Source: Lactimicrobium massiliense (GTDB lineage: Bacteria; Bacillota_I; Bacilli_A; Erysipelotrichales; Erysipelotrichaceae). Taken from it: a stretch of DNA of 64,000 nt. The stretch spans positions 124,001 through 188,000 of the forward strand of contig NZ_OUNG01000001.1 of assembly GCF_900343155.1 (NCBI RefSeq), in the 5' to 3' direction. Both the position numbers and the translations under genes were made by a program. The first letter of the stretch is position 1; each line of letters begins with the position of its first letter. Positions 16,610 to 24,899 of this stretch are shown piece after piece. The notes beneath the pieces are model-generated. The model saw nothing but the letters and a program-made list of their open reading frames with translations. It made no database searches and was not told the DNA's origin.

Positions 16610-17629
16610 TCAATCCGTAATATCCGGATATAGTGATGGATCAAACTGGTAGTAACCAGGATGTGTCTGATCATAAACTGCCAGAGTAGAAGTCGGAACA
16701 TAGATGAAGATTGTTCCGTCTGGTCTTCCACGCATACAATCCAAATGATACCATCCATCTCCAATGTTCACGATCAGCCACAGATGCGGACCAAGGCCAT
16801 ACGTATCTAGGCGATGAACTACCATATTCTCAATTCCTGCACGATTCAGAAGTTCCTGTGCTGTATAGCATGCGACATAACAGTCACCCACACGGTAGTA
16901 CAGGCCAAGATATACCTCACTAACAGGTGGATTGGTTTCAACATGCTTCTCTGCATACCGAATATTATAATAAACCCAGTTGCCAATCGCAGTGATCTTC
17001 TCACGGTCCGACATGGAACTGATATCAAGCTCTGTCAGGATATCATCTGCCATGGCATCGTTGATTTCCTGAGGTGTGGTTGGAATTTTCTTATCAACAG
17101 TGAGCTGCAAAGTAATTGAGGATGTATTGCCAGAAGAATCCGCCGCGGTATAGATAATCGGATATGTGCCAGGTGTATCAATATCAACAGCGCTTGAATC
17201 TACCTGTATATCTACATCATCTCCTGAATTATCCGTTACCGTAACCTGTTTTTTGTAAGATATGGTGTCTCCGGCAGTACATTCAAAATTATTGCCAGTA
17301 ATGACCGGAGGCGTTGTATCTGTAATCTTTAATACTGTCGGATACAAATAGTTTCCTGACTCAATCTTTACATGATAAGTACCCGGTGTTTTGGTATTGT
17401 ATTCATCCCCTTCATCACTCACAAATCCTTGATATCCATCTTTCATAAACATGGATGGATCCAACTGACTGCCAGCTTCGATTGTTACTTCTGGCTTGAC
17501 ACGATTAAAATAGCGCAGACGGATATACGTTGGAACACCTTTTCTAATCAGAATCGTTATCAGTACCAGAACACCCCCAATAACCGCCACTGCAATCGTA
17601 GATTTTCTTCTTGAATATTGCTTCCCCAT
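16610..17629 (-). CDS. Membrane-anchored transglutaminase-like protein
   Basis: 339 residues. Residues 11-29 form an N-terminal membrane anchor. Two short Ig-like domains follow (45-103 and 104-180, the second with TTPPVITGNNF and GTYPIIYTAADSSGN). The C-terminal transglutaminase-like domain has the triad Cys250 in VGDCYVACY, His282 in GPHLWL and Asp297 in YHLDCM. It is a paralogue in layout of the protein encoded two genes downstream, but the two differ clearly in sequence. Position right after the asparagine synthase gene suggests a shared envelope function. Crosslinking, hydrolysis or a non-catalytic role are all possible. Confidence 0.78.
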   Translation of the reverse strand: MGKQYSRRKSTIAVAVIGGVLVLITILIRKGVPTYIRLRYFNRVKPEVTIEAGSQLDPSMFMKDGYQGFVSDEGDEYNTKTPGTYHVKIESGNYLYPTVLKITDTTPPVITGNNFECTAGDTISYKKQVTVTDNSGDDVDIQVDSSAVDIDTPGTYPIIYTAADSSGNTSSITLQLTVDKKIPTTPQEINDAMADDILTELDISSMSDREKITAIGNWVYYNIRYAEKHVETNPPVSEVYLGLYYRVGDCYVACYTAQELLNRAGIENMVVHRLDTYGLGPHLWLIVNIGDGWYHLDCMRGRPDGTIFIYVPTSTLAVYDQTHPGYYQFDPSLYPDITD

Positions 17630-17643
17630 ATATCTGTACCACC

Positions 17644-19488
17644 TTAGATTTCAATCTTCATCTGATAGGTTTCACAGAGCATTGTTACGGTAAGAACAAT
17701 CATCAGATAGTCAATCTTATAAGCACCCATAAGTTTGAAATCATCCGAAGCATATACTTCCTTCATATGGCTGACATATTCGGGATCAAAGATGCCATAT
17801 TTGCGGATCAGAGCATCATCAAGATAATTGTTCTCTGATGGATGCTTGATCATAGAAGACATACCCGGTGCCTGGAATGGAAACTTCTTTCGCTTCAGAA
17901 TTGGGTCAGGTACAATACCGATCCCAGCTTTTTTCAGGATGTATTTTTCATTTGTACCATGCAGTTTGTATTTATCGGGAATAGTCATTACAAAAGAGAC
18001 TAACTCTGGATCAAGGAACGGATGGCGGCCTTCAACACTGTGAGCAAAAGTCATGTGATCGCCATGTTCGATCAGCAGGTGATCCTGTAAGCGAAGATGG
18101 AAGTCTATGTAACTGCGGCGCTGCTGGGTCGTCACATTTTTTACTGCATCCAGATTAATCGGACTTTCCTGCAATGCAGAGAACTGAGGCAAATTTGCAA
18201 CAATATCCTGAGAATAGATCTTCGTCTGAATTTCTCTTTCAGCCAGATGATCTCTCTCAAACCTGAAATTCGGATCCCCCCACAGACGTGCATTTAATTC
18301 CTGTTCATCAGGAGAAATGGCCTCCTTGTTCATATTGCGGAATTTATCAATCAGATAGCCAATATACCCACAGAACAATTCATCGCTGCCCTGTCCAGTA
18401 AGAACCGCCTTTGCTGGCGAAGCCTGTACCAGACTGGAAAGCATATATGCAGCCGTATCGTAAGATTCCTTCACTGCTGTTTCGGTATGGTATATCACAT
18501 CAGGAAGACACTTCCAGATGACCTCATCATTGATCACCGTACTATAATGCTTTGATTTGACACACTCCTTTACCATCGCCTGGAAATTGCTCTCATCCAG
18601 GTCTCCCTCACCAATTTCTGCAGAGAAAGAATAATAGGAATTCAGCAGGAATTTACCGATATAGCATGCAACAATCGAACTGTCCAGACCTCCTGATACA
18701 TAAAAGCCAATTGGAACATCTGCAATCAACCTTCTGGAAATTGCCTTCACCAGCAGTTCCTTCAGATGAGAAACATAGTAATCCAGACCAAGATCTTCCG
18801 TTACCGGATGATACAGCATTTCATAGTATGTCTTCTTTTCAGGTTCCTTTCCTGCCTGAAAGATCATCATCTTACCGGCTTCCAAAGCATTGATTCCCTT
18901 GAAGAAAGTAACCGGTGCAACGATACCAGGAAAATTCATCAGCTGATCAACAGCTTTCATGTTGAGAATGCGGGGCATGCCAGGATATTCCAGAATTGCC
19001 TTGATTTCCGAGCCAAAAATAATCCGTCCATCTTTTATCGTATAGAAGAGAGGACAAATGCCAAACTGATCACGGATCAATACGAGCATGTTCTTCTTTG
19101 CATCATACAGTGCGATGGCAAATTGTCCATTGATATGGATGGGAAAATCCAAGCCATATTCTTCATAGAGATGGGCAACGACCTCTGTATCAGTCTTTGT
19201 GCGAAAGGAATGCCCTTTCCTGATCAGATCAGCTTTCAGTTCCTGGTAATTGAAAATCTCACCGTTTACAATTGTTGCAATGGAGCAATCCTCGTTAAAC
19301 AGCGGCTGCATACCACCCTTTAAATCAATGAAGCTCAGCCTGGTAAAGCCAAGAGAAATCCTGCGGTCATGCCAGCTGTTCTGCCCATCAGGGCCGCGAT
19401 GTTTGAGCTTTGCCAGCATATGATCGATAATACCCGGATCAAATGCTTTATCATTTTCAAAATTATAAATACCACATATGCCACACAT
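17644..19488 (-). CDS. asnB: Glutamine-hydrolysing asparagine synthase family protein
   Basis: 614 residues, a complete class II amidotransferase plus synthetase. The mature N-terminus would start with Cys2 (MCGICGIYNF), the glutaminase nucleophile; KHRGPDGQ and VNGEIFNY line that site. The synthetase half has the PP-loop YVSGGLDSS and the GQGSDELF motif. The reaction is ATP-dependent transfer of ammonia from glutamine to a carboxylate, usually aspartate. Relatives such as C. glutamicum LtsA and B. subtilis AsnB act on peptidoglycan precursors. Being inside the adenylation/ACP/MBOAT operon, 15 bases from its neighbours, it more likely amidates an envelope substrate than makes free asparagine; this is inference. 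Confidence 0.88.
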   Translation of the reverse strand: MCGICGIYNFENDKAFDPGIIDHMLAKLKHRGPDGQNSWHDRRISLGFTRLSFIDLKGGMQPLFNEDCSIATIVNGEIFNYQELKADLIRKGHSFRTKTDTEVVAHLYEEYGLDFPIHINGQFAIALYDAKKNMLVLIRDQFGICPLFYTIKDGRIIFGSEIKAILEYPGMPRILNMKAVDQLMNFPGIVAPVTFFKGINALEAGKMMIFQAGKEPEKKTYYEMLYHPVTEDLGLDYYVSHLKELLVKAISRRLIADVPIGFYVSGGLDSSIVACYIGKFLLNSYYSFSAEIGEGDLDESNFQAMVKECVKSKHYSTVINDEVIWKCLPDVIYHTETAVKESYDTAAYMLSSLVQASPAKAVLTGQGSDELFCGYIGYLIDKFRNMNKEAISPDEQELNARLWGDPNFRFERDHLAEREIQTKIYSQDIVANLPQFSALQESPINLDAVKNVTTQQRRSYIDFHLRLQDHLLIEHGDHMTFAHSVEGRHPFLDPELVSFVMTIPDKYKLHGTNEKYILKKAGIGIVPDPILKRKKFPFQAPGMSSMIKHPSENNYLDDALIRKYGIFDPEYVSHMKEVYASDDFKLMGAYKIDYLMIVLTVTMLCETYQMKIEI

Positions 19489-19503
19489 AAACTTTCCCCC
19501 TGC

Positions 19504-20547
19504 TTAATTCAGATTGTATTTCTTTTTCTGATTCTCAATCTCGGCATTCTGTGCATCGGCAACCTTCTGCCAAGAAGATGCAAGTGCTGTCTCATTCCGC
19601 CGATCTGGAACACCATATTGATCAACCAGAATCTGTCCAAAATAATCCGACATCTTATCAGCACCAGACAGATTAAGGTGCAGACCCGCATCATAAGTAT
19701 CCGTGGAATAGTCCAGCCCGATATCATCCTTATACTCCAGCCAGTTATAATATGGGAGCCCATACTGATCGGCATACTCCTTTACCTGCTGGTTGTACTC
19801 GTCATACCAGTGCGGCCATAGCGATGGTGCTTTTACAAGAATCAGCTGAATACCGTTTTCTTCACACAATTTTCTTATTTTATCCATGTATTCCCAGGCT
19901 TTATCACCAAATGTATAGTCTGTTAATGGACGCGGATCCGGCACATTATCTGCCGGCAAAATATCAACACGCATGTAATAGCCATTAAAACAATGATGCG
20001 CATGTTTGAACATGTAAGTAAAATCTGTCTCTTTCAGATCGGACCAGCGGGAATGATAACGCAGGAATGGAAAGACATAGTCAATAAAGTGTTCATTCTC
20101 TTTCATTGATGCATTGATGGCATCTACTTTTTCACGTGACCATTTCATGCCATCAAGAGCCATGCGGTTATATGCTTCATTCTGCGATTCATTGAATTGC
20201 AGTGATTGCGCATTAAATACAACCACTTTTGGAATATGATAATGCAAAGATTCCTTTAACATGTAATAGGACTGCCAGATATACTGTTCTGCATTGCCGC
20301 GGATATAGCTGTTGATCCCATACTTCTGCCAGAGTTCGACTGGATTATATGTTTCATAAACTTCACAATCTCCAATGAACATTACATCAAAATCTTTATT
20401 TTCTTCATCGTAATATTCCTGCGTCATGGTTCCTTCCAGCACATCATCTACATATTTTGGCATGAATAAGCGCTGCAGCAACCAGAGAACAACAGCCGTA
20501 GAAAGGATGCTGCACAGAAATAACGCAATATTTCTTTTCTTATGCAT
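19504..20547 (-). CDS. SGNH-like extracytoplasmic protein with Cys at the nucleophile position
   Basis: 347 residues: an N-terminal membrane anchor (about 7-28) and an SGNH/GDSL-like domain outside the cell. Block I reads MFIGDCEVYE, so Cys61 stands where DltD/AlgX-like proteins have Ser. Block V is DAGLHLNLSGADKM, giving Asp286 and His290 in the usual DxxxH spacing. Such proteins act after an MBOAT protein, moving an acyl or aminoacyl group to the final polymer, as DltD is proposed to do. The MBOAT gene lies 14 bases upstream. A Cys-based intermediate is a prediction. Confidence 0.78.
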   Translation of the reverse strand: MHKKRNIALFLCSILSTAVVLWLLQRLFMPKYVDDVLEGTMTQEYYDEENKDFDVMFIGDCEVYETYNPVELWQKYGINSYIRGNAEQYIWQSYYMLKESLHYHIPKVVVFNAQSLQFNESQNEAYNRMALDGMKWSREKVDAINASMKENEHFIDYVFPFLRYHSRWSDLKETDFTYMFKHAHHCFNGYYMRVDILPADNVPDPRPLTDYTFGDKAWEYMDKIRKLCEENGIQLILVKAPSLWPHWYDEYNQQVKEYADQYGLPYYNWLEYKDDIGLDYSTDTYDAGLHLNLSGADKMSDYFGQILVDQYGVPDRRNETALASSWQKVADAQNAEIENQKKKYNLN

Positions 20548-20561
20548 GGATTTTTCTCCTT

Positions 20562-22145
20562 TCAGAAGCGGTTATAGATAAACTGGCTGGCATCATAACC
20601 AATGCCATAAGCACCAAAGACGGCAATCACAAGGAACAAACTGCACCAGATCAGTAATTGTACAGCAACAGGTTTTACAGCGATCTGATCGCGTACCGGC
20701 TGGCGGCGCTGTTTCATACTGACCATAAACATTAACAGACATCCAAGTGCAACAACCAGCAGATCTACAGCGCTCAATCCTGCTGTAAAGAAACTTCCAT
20801 CTGCAAGAATGCAATAATTCTTTCCGCTGAAGATAGAGAAAAAGGAATGAACTGTATCTCTCACTGATGCATAGCAGTCAAACATATTCATGATTGCGAT
20901 CAATAAGACGGTACGGATGATTTCAAATCCTTCATACGCACGGGTAACCGGAACCTTTTGATGAAATTTATCATAGAGCGGTTCGAGTTCCTCGGAAATC
21001 ATCAGAACCAGGAAATTCAGAACACCCCAGAGTATAAAGTTCCAGCTGGCACCATGCCAGATACCGGTTGCCAGCCATACAATGAAAGAAGATAAATAGA
21101 CTGGCAGTTTTCTACCAATATTTTCCCCTACGTGTTTACGCAGCCAGCGTGAGAAATGCTGCATCTTACGGCTCATGGAAATTGGATAAAACATATAGTC
21201 TCTGAACCAGGAAGACATTGAGATGTGCCACCTGCGCCAGTATTCCTTAAGCGAGCGTGAAAAATAAGGACGAATAAAGTTTTCCTGCAGCTTAACGCCA
21301 AATAACTGAGCAGTACCGATTGTGATATCAATACCACCAGTAAAATCAGCATACAATTCAATGGTGTAGAGAATCATTCCAGCAAGTGCCCAGCCGCCTG
21401 TGTATGTAGATGGATCACCTGTAACAGTTGCAACAAAGCCTGCAAGTCTGTCTGCAATAACCATCTTTTTAAAGAATCCCCACAGCATTCTCTCAACGCC
21501 GTAGGTAACTTCTTTTACAGAAAAATCATGTTGAGAAAACATGGATTCGCTGACATCGCCAAAGCGGTTGATGGGGCCCTGTACGATCGCAGGAAAGAAA
21601 GACAGGAAAAGCAGCAGTTTTAAAGGATTTTTCACAGCTTTGAACTTATCCTTTTTGACATCAACCAGGTAGCCGATTGCCATGAACATATAGAAAGATA
21701 TTCCCATAGGCTGGGCAAGTGAAATGAATGTCAGACGGTATCCAGCATGGGCATTGGCAAGCAGATGATTAATGTTATCCAGCGCAAAGCTGCTGTACTT
21801 TACGACGGCAAGAACCACAATGTTCAGAACAATACAAAGAGTCATCCACCTGACTCGGTTAGATGACATTTTATTCTTATATTGGTTTTTTTCTTTGCGG
21901 TCAGCTTGTGCATGATGACGCAGCCACTTTTTCTGTCTCACCCAGCTGTTGGTAATCTGAATGGAAGAAAACCACGTTGTAAAGGAAGTGACCAGAAGGT
22001 AAATAATATACTTCGGGCCGCCCCACATGTAGAACGCCAGGCTTCCTGCCAGCAGAATCAGCCACTGACACTTCTTTGGCAGCGCATAGTAAAGCAGGAA
22101 TAGTACGCAGACAAAGCCAATGAATGTAAATGATGTAAACAGCAT
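20562..22145 (-). CDS. MBOAT-family O-acyltransferase (DltB/AlgI-like)
   Basis: 527 residues with about twelve hydrophobic segments and the MBOAT hallmark: the motif GIWHGASWNF with the catalytic His, and the earlier EYWRRWHISMSSWFRDYMFYPI stretch. Members move an acyl group, or D-alanine from a carrier protein in DltB, across the membrane to an extracytoplasmic acceptor. Its gene follows the carrier protein gene by four bases, which points to the carrier as donor. It is longer than typical DltB (about 400 residues) and nearer to AlgI-like proteins, so the acceptor need not be teichoic acid. Confidence 0.88.
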   Translation of the reverse strand: MLFTSFTFIGFVCVLFLLYYALPKKCQWLILLAGSLAFYMWGGPKYIIYLLVTSFTTWFSSIQITNSWVRQKKWLRHHAQADRKEKNQYKNKMSSNRVRWMTLCIVLNIVVLAVVKYSSFALDNINHLLANAHAGYRLTFISLAQPMGISFYMFMAIGYLVDVKKDKFKAVKNPLKLLLFLSFFPAIVQGPINRFGDVSESMFSQHDFSVKEVTYGVERMLWGFFKKMVIADRLAGFVATVTGDPSTYTGGWALAGMILYTIELYADFTGGIDITIGTAQLFGVKLQENFIRPYFSRSLKEYWRRWHISMSSWFRDYMFYPISMSRKMQHFSRWLRKHVGENIGRKLPVYLSSFIVWLATGIWHGASWNFILWGVLNFLVLMISEELEPLYDKFHQKVPVTRAYEGFEIIRTVLLIAIMNMFDCYASVRDTVHSFFSIFSGKNYCILADGSFFTAGLSAVDLLVVALGCLLMFMVSMKQRRQPVRDQIAVKPVAVQLLIWCSLFLVIAVFGAYGIGYDASQFIYNRF

Positions 22146-22149
22146 ATAT

Positions 22150-22389
22150 TCAATCGAGTTTGGAATCGATTAAAGCAGCCATTGCATCAACACTGTTAAA
22201 GTTTTCAGGAATCAGATCATCCGAATCAATATCCACATCAAATTCTTCACCAAGATCTGTTACCAGAGTCACGATATCAAATGAATCCAGCACCTTGTTG
22301 GTGATAAGTTTATCTTCAGACTCAAAATCGATGTTAGGATGAAGATTCTTCAGAATTTCCAGTAATGTTTCTCTTGTGTTTGCAGACAT
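22150..22389 (-). CDS. Acyl/aminoacyl carrier protein (DltC-like)
   Basis: 79 residues, acidic and helical, with the phosphopantetheine attachment site at Ser36 in VLDSFDIV. The usual DSL is DSF here. Length matches DltC (78-80). The GGGGG-containing SD eight bases upstream selects the ATG at 22389; an in-frame ATG at 22407 overlaps the adenylation gene stop. It would receive the activated amino acid from the enzyme encoded directly upstream and present it to the MBOAT protein encoded directly downstream. Confidence 0.88.
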   Translation of the reverse strand: MSANTRETLLEILKNLHPNIDFESEDKLITNKVLDSFDIVTLVTDLGEEFDVDIDSDDLIPENFNSVDAMAALIDSKLD

Positions 22390-22403
22390 GTGATTTTCCC
22401 CCT

Positions 22404-23903
22404 TCATTGCATATTTTCCAATGCTTTCCGATCAATTTTACCATTTGCGGTAAAAGGAATTTCTGTCAGATGCACCGTACGGTTTGGCATCATATATCGC
22501 GGTAACAATGTATTCAACCGGTCCGTCAGCTCAGCAGGTTCAATATCGCCTGTATAAAACAGCTTGATCAGACTGCGCTTGTGATCATAGACACAGCCGC
22601 ACATTTTTACCTCTTCAATCTTATTGACATCAGCTTCAATCTCGCCTAACTCAATTCGATGTCCCATATGCTTGATCTGATAGTCGCGGCGGGAACCAAA
22701 CATCAGATTTCCATCTTCAGTCCGCTTTCCCATATCTCCTGTGCGATAAATAATCTCCGGATAGACATGATTCAGAGGATTTTGAACATACACTTCTCTC
22801 GTCTTTTCAGGATTGTTATAATAACCAAGCGTCACACAAGTTCCTCGCAGGCAGATTTCCCCTTCTTCACCAGGTTCGGCAAGCGTATTGTCATCTTTTA
22901 ACAGCAGAACCTCTGTATTTTTAAACGGAACACCAATCGGAATCGAATCTCCATTGAAATTCTTAGGCACATGATAGTAGCAACTCATGCCAGTGCCTTC
23001 TGTCGGACCATAAAGATTTGTAAAGTCGGCATCAGGTAATGCGTCCTGCCATCTGCGGAACTGTCTGATCGGGAAAACCTCGCTGCCAAAAGCAATTGTT
23101 TTCAGATATTCTGGTTTAATGGACTTGAATGTATTGAACGCAGAGATCATCGTCAGTGCAGAAACAACCCAACAGATTGTATTAATCTTTTTCTCATTGA
23201 GGAACTGAACAAGATACTTTGGGGTTGAAAACAATTCCTTCGGAATCAGCCATGTTGTAGCTCCAAACATGATCGTCGGATAGATTTCCTTCAAGCATGC
23301 ATCAAAATACAGAGGTGTCTGATTTCCAAATATGGTGTCACGGTTAAAATGCAGAGTTTCAGATAACTGATTAACATAATCCAGCACAGATCGATGACAG
23401 GCAGTAACACCCTTTGGCACACCGGTCGAGCCGGAAGTAAAGACAATGTATATTGGGTCAACATCCAGCGCATGTGCTTCAATTGCTTTCAACGCTTCTG
23501 CATCAACAATCGTGTTCTTCAACTTGGAGAATGAATAACGCTTTCCCTCAAAAGGCAACCGATCAGCAGAATCTTTTGTATCTTCATCGTAAATCATGGC
23601 CCGTGGATGACAATTCTGTATGATCAGCTCAATTCTGGAAGCAGGCATTTCTGCATCAATAGGCACATAAAAACAGCCGCTCCTGATCACGCCAAAAAAA
23701 GCAGCAATCGTGTCGGCTGATTTTTCCATGTAAATAAGCACCGGCTCACGATAATATCCTTCCTGATGAAGAGCCGTGCCAATACTGTTTACATTCTGAT
23801 AAAGCTGTGAAAAAGTTAATGAATGATGGACATCTGCAAAAGCCGTTTTTTCCGGTACTTCTTTTACAATTCTGTCAAGATATGTAAGCACATTTGTAAT
23901 CAT
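22404..23903 (-). CDS. Amino-acid adenylation enzyme (DltA-like)
   Basis: 499 residues, a stand-alone ANL-family adenylation enzyme. It has the P-loop core FTSGSTGVPKGV (about 156-167), TNLYGPTEGTG, YRTGDMG, the hinge FGSRRDYQIKHMGHRIE and the C-terminal catalytic Lys in NGKIDRKAL. Asp201 in LYFDACL matches the residue that binds the alpha-amino group in amino-acid-activating enzymes. The pocket segment WVVSALTMI differs from the usual DltA pattern, so D-alanine cannot be assumed. It would charge the carrier protein, whose gene begins at once downstream. The ATG at 23903 has no SD, and a promoter -10 box ends seven bases before it. Confidence 0.85.
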   Translation of the reverse strand: MITNVLTYLDRIVKEVPEKTAFADVHHSLTFSQLYQNVNSIGTALHQEGYYREPVLIYMEKSADTIAAFFGVIRSGCFYVPIDAEMPASRIELIIQNCHPRAMIYDEDTKDSADRLPFEGKRYSFSKLKNTIVDAEALKAIEAHALDVDPIYIVFTSGSTGVPKGVTACHRSVLDYVNQLSETLHFNRDTIFGNQTPLYFDACLKEIYPTIMFGATTWLIPKELFSTPKYLVQFLNEKKINTICWVVSALTMISAFNTFKSIKPEYLKTIAFGSEVFPIRQFRRWQDALPDADFTNLYGPTEGTGMSCYYHVPKNFNGDSIPIGVPFKNTEVLLLKDDNTLAEPGEEGEICLRGTCVTLGYYNNPEKTREVYVQNPLNHVYPEIIYRTGDMGKRTEDGNLMFGSRRDYQIKHMGHRIELGEIEADVNKIEEVKMCGCVYDHKRSLIKLFYTGDIEPAELTDRLNTLLPRYMMPNRTVHLTEIPFTANGKIDRKALENMQ

Positions 23904-23910
23904 GTAATCG

Positions 23911-23939
23911 ATGTTACCGTGTAAGCGCTTTATCGTCAA
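23911..23939 (-). promoter_or_regulatory. Promoter of the Dlt-like operon with a cre-like site in the spacer
   Basis: Minus strand: -35 TTGACG (23934-23939), exactly 17 bases, -10 TAACAT (23911-23916). Only seven bases separate the -10 box from the start codon, so transcription would begin at or next to the ATG. The plus-strand sequence TGTAAGCGCTTTAT (23920-23933) fits the cre consensus at 13 of 14 positions and fills the spacer. Confidence 0.68.
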
Positions 23940-23971
23940 GAATGATTCTGAATGATTGCGGTTGAAATCAT

Positions 23972-23993
23972 TGACAGTAAGTAACCACTGTCA
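23972..23993. promoter_or_regulatory. Inverted repeat upstream of the Dlt-like operon
   Basis: TGACAGT (23972-23978) and ACTGTCA (23987-23993) form a perfect 7-bp inverted repeat with an 8-base gap, about 35 bases upstream of the -35 box and 24 bases beyond the end of the endonuclease IV gene. There is no T tail, so an operator is more likely than a terminator. The regulator is unknown. Confidence 0.45.
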
Positions 23994-24017
23994 TAAATGT
24001 TTTGATAAAATTATCCA

Positions 24018-24899
24018 TTACTTCGCAGAATCTGCGTGCTGGGATGCAATCGGTTTAAACTTTCCGCTTCGCAGCATGGCAATTTCCTGCTTATATGGAG
24101 GTTTCTTGTCAATGTAGGGTGTTTCCAGAATCTTGGCTATGTGTTCCGTTCTTTTGTTTTCAGTCACTTTGTGCAAAGCCTCAAATCCGATTTCGCCCAT
24201 ACCGATATTGGCATGGCGGTCTTTTCTTGCACCCTGCACATTCTTGGAATCATTGAGATGAATCACATGCAGTCTTTCAAGACCAATCACATGATCAAAG
24301 GTGTCCAGAACATCATCAAAGTAGTTTACATCATAGCCTGCATCCCATATGTGGCAGGTATCCAAACAGATACCGAAATGTTCAGGATGGCGCAGTTTTG
24401 ACAGGATTTCTGCCAGCTGTTCAAACCGGAATCCAACTTCACTGCCCTTGCCTGCCATTGTTTCAAGACAGACAATCACATCGTACGGATCATATTCAAT
24501 CGCATTGAGCTGCCGGACAATTGTTGCAATGCCTGTTTCCAGATCCGTAGTTGTATAAGACCCTGGATGCAGAACAAGATACTTTGCCCCGATTGCCGCG
24601 GTGCGTTCCAGTTCCAGCTGCAGAAACTGCCTGGCAAGTTCTGCCACTTCCGGCTTGACACTGTTGGCTGGATTGATGATATACGGCGCATGAATGATCA
24701 GCCTCTCCATAGGCAGATGATGTTCTTTCATCAGTTCCTGTGCCTGGGCAATATGAAGCGTATCAATATCTTTGCGTACCGTATTCTGCGGCGCACCGGT
24801 ATAGACCATCATGGCATCACAGCCGTAACTCAGTCCTTCTTTGACACTGCCTTCCAGATACAGCGGTGCCTTCATCTGCACATGGCATCCAAGAATCAT
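24018..24899 (-). CDS. nfo: Endonuclease IV (AP endonuclease)
   Basis: 293 residues, a TIM-barrel Xylose-isomerase-like AP endonuclease. It cuts 5' of abasic sites in base excision repair using a three-zinc centre. Metal-site motifs are visible: LIIHAPYIIN, YLVLHPGSY, CLETMAGKG, GICLDTCHIWDAGYD, HLNDSKN and DRHANIGMGEIG. Length is that of typical Nfo. Its start overlaps the end of the upstream helicase gene by four bases, so the two are coupled. Confidence 0.93.
   Translation of the reverse strand: MILGCHVQMKAPLYLEGSVKEGLSYGCDAMMVYTGAPQNTVRKDIDTLHIAQAQELMKEHHLPMERLIIHAPYIINPANSVKPEVAELARQFLQLELERTAAIGAKYLVLHPGSYTTTDLETGIATIVRQLNAIEYDPYDVIVCLETMAGKGSEVGFRFEQLAEILSKLRHPEHFGICLDTCHIWDAGYDVNYFDDVLDTFDHVIGLERLHVIHLNDSKNVQGARKDRHANIGMGEIGFEALHKVTENKRTEHIAKILETPYIDKKPPYKQEIAMLRSGKFKPIASQHADSAK

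Noticed and set aside
23940-24017. A dltX-like micro-gene ahead of the adenylation gene
   Set aside because: No short frame with an SD and one membrane helix was found in this gap or between the operon genes.
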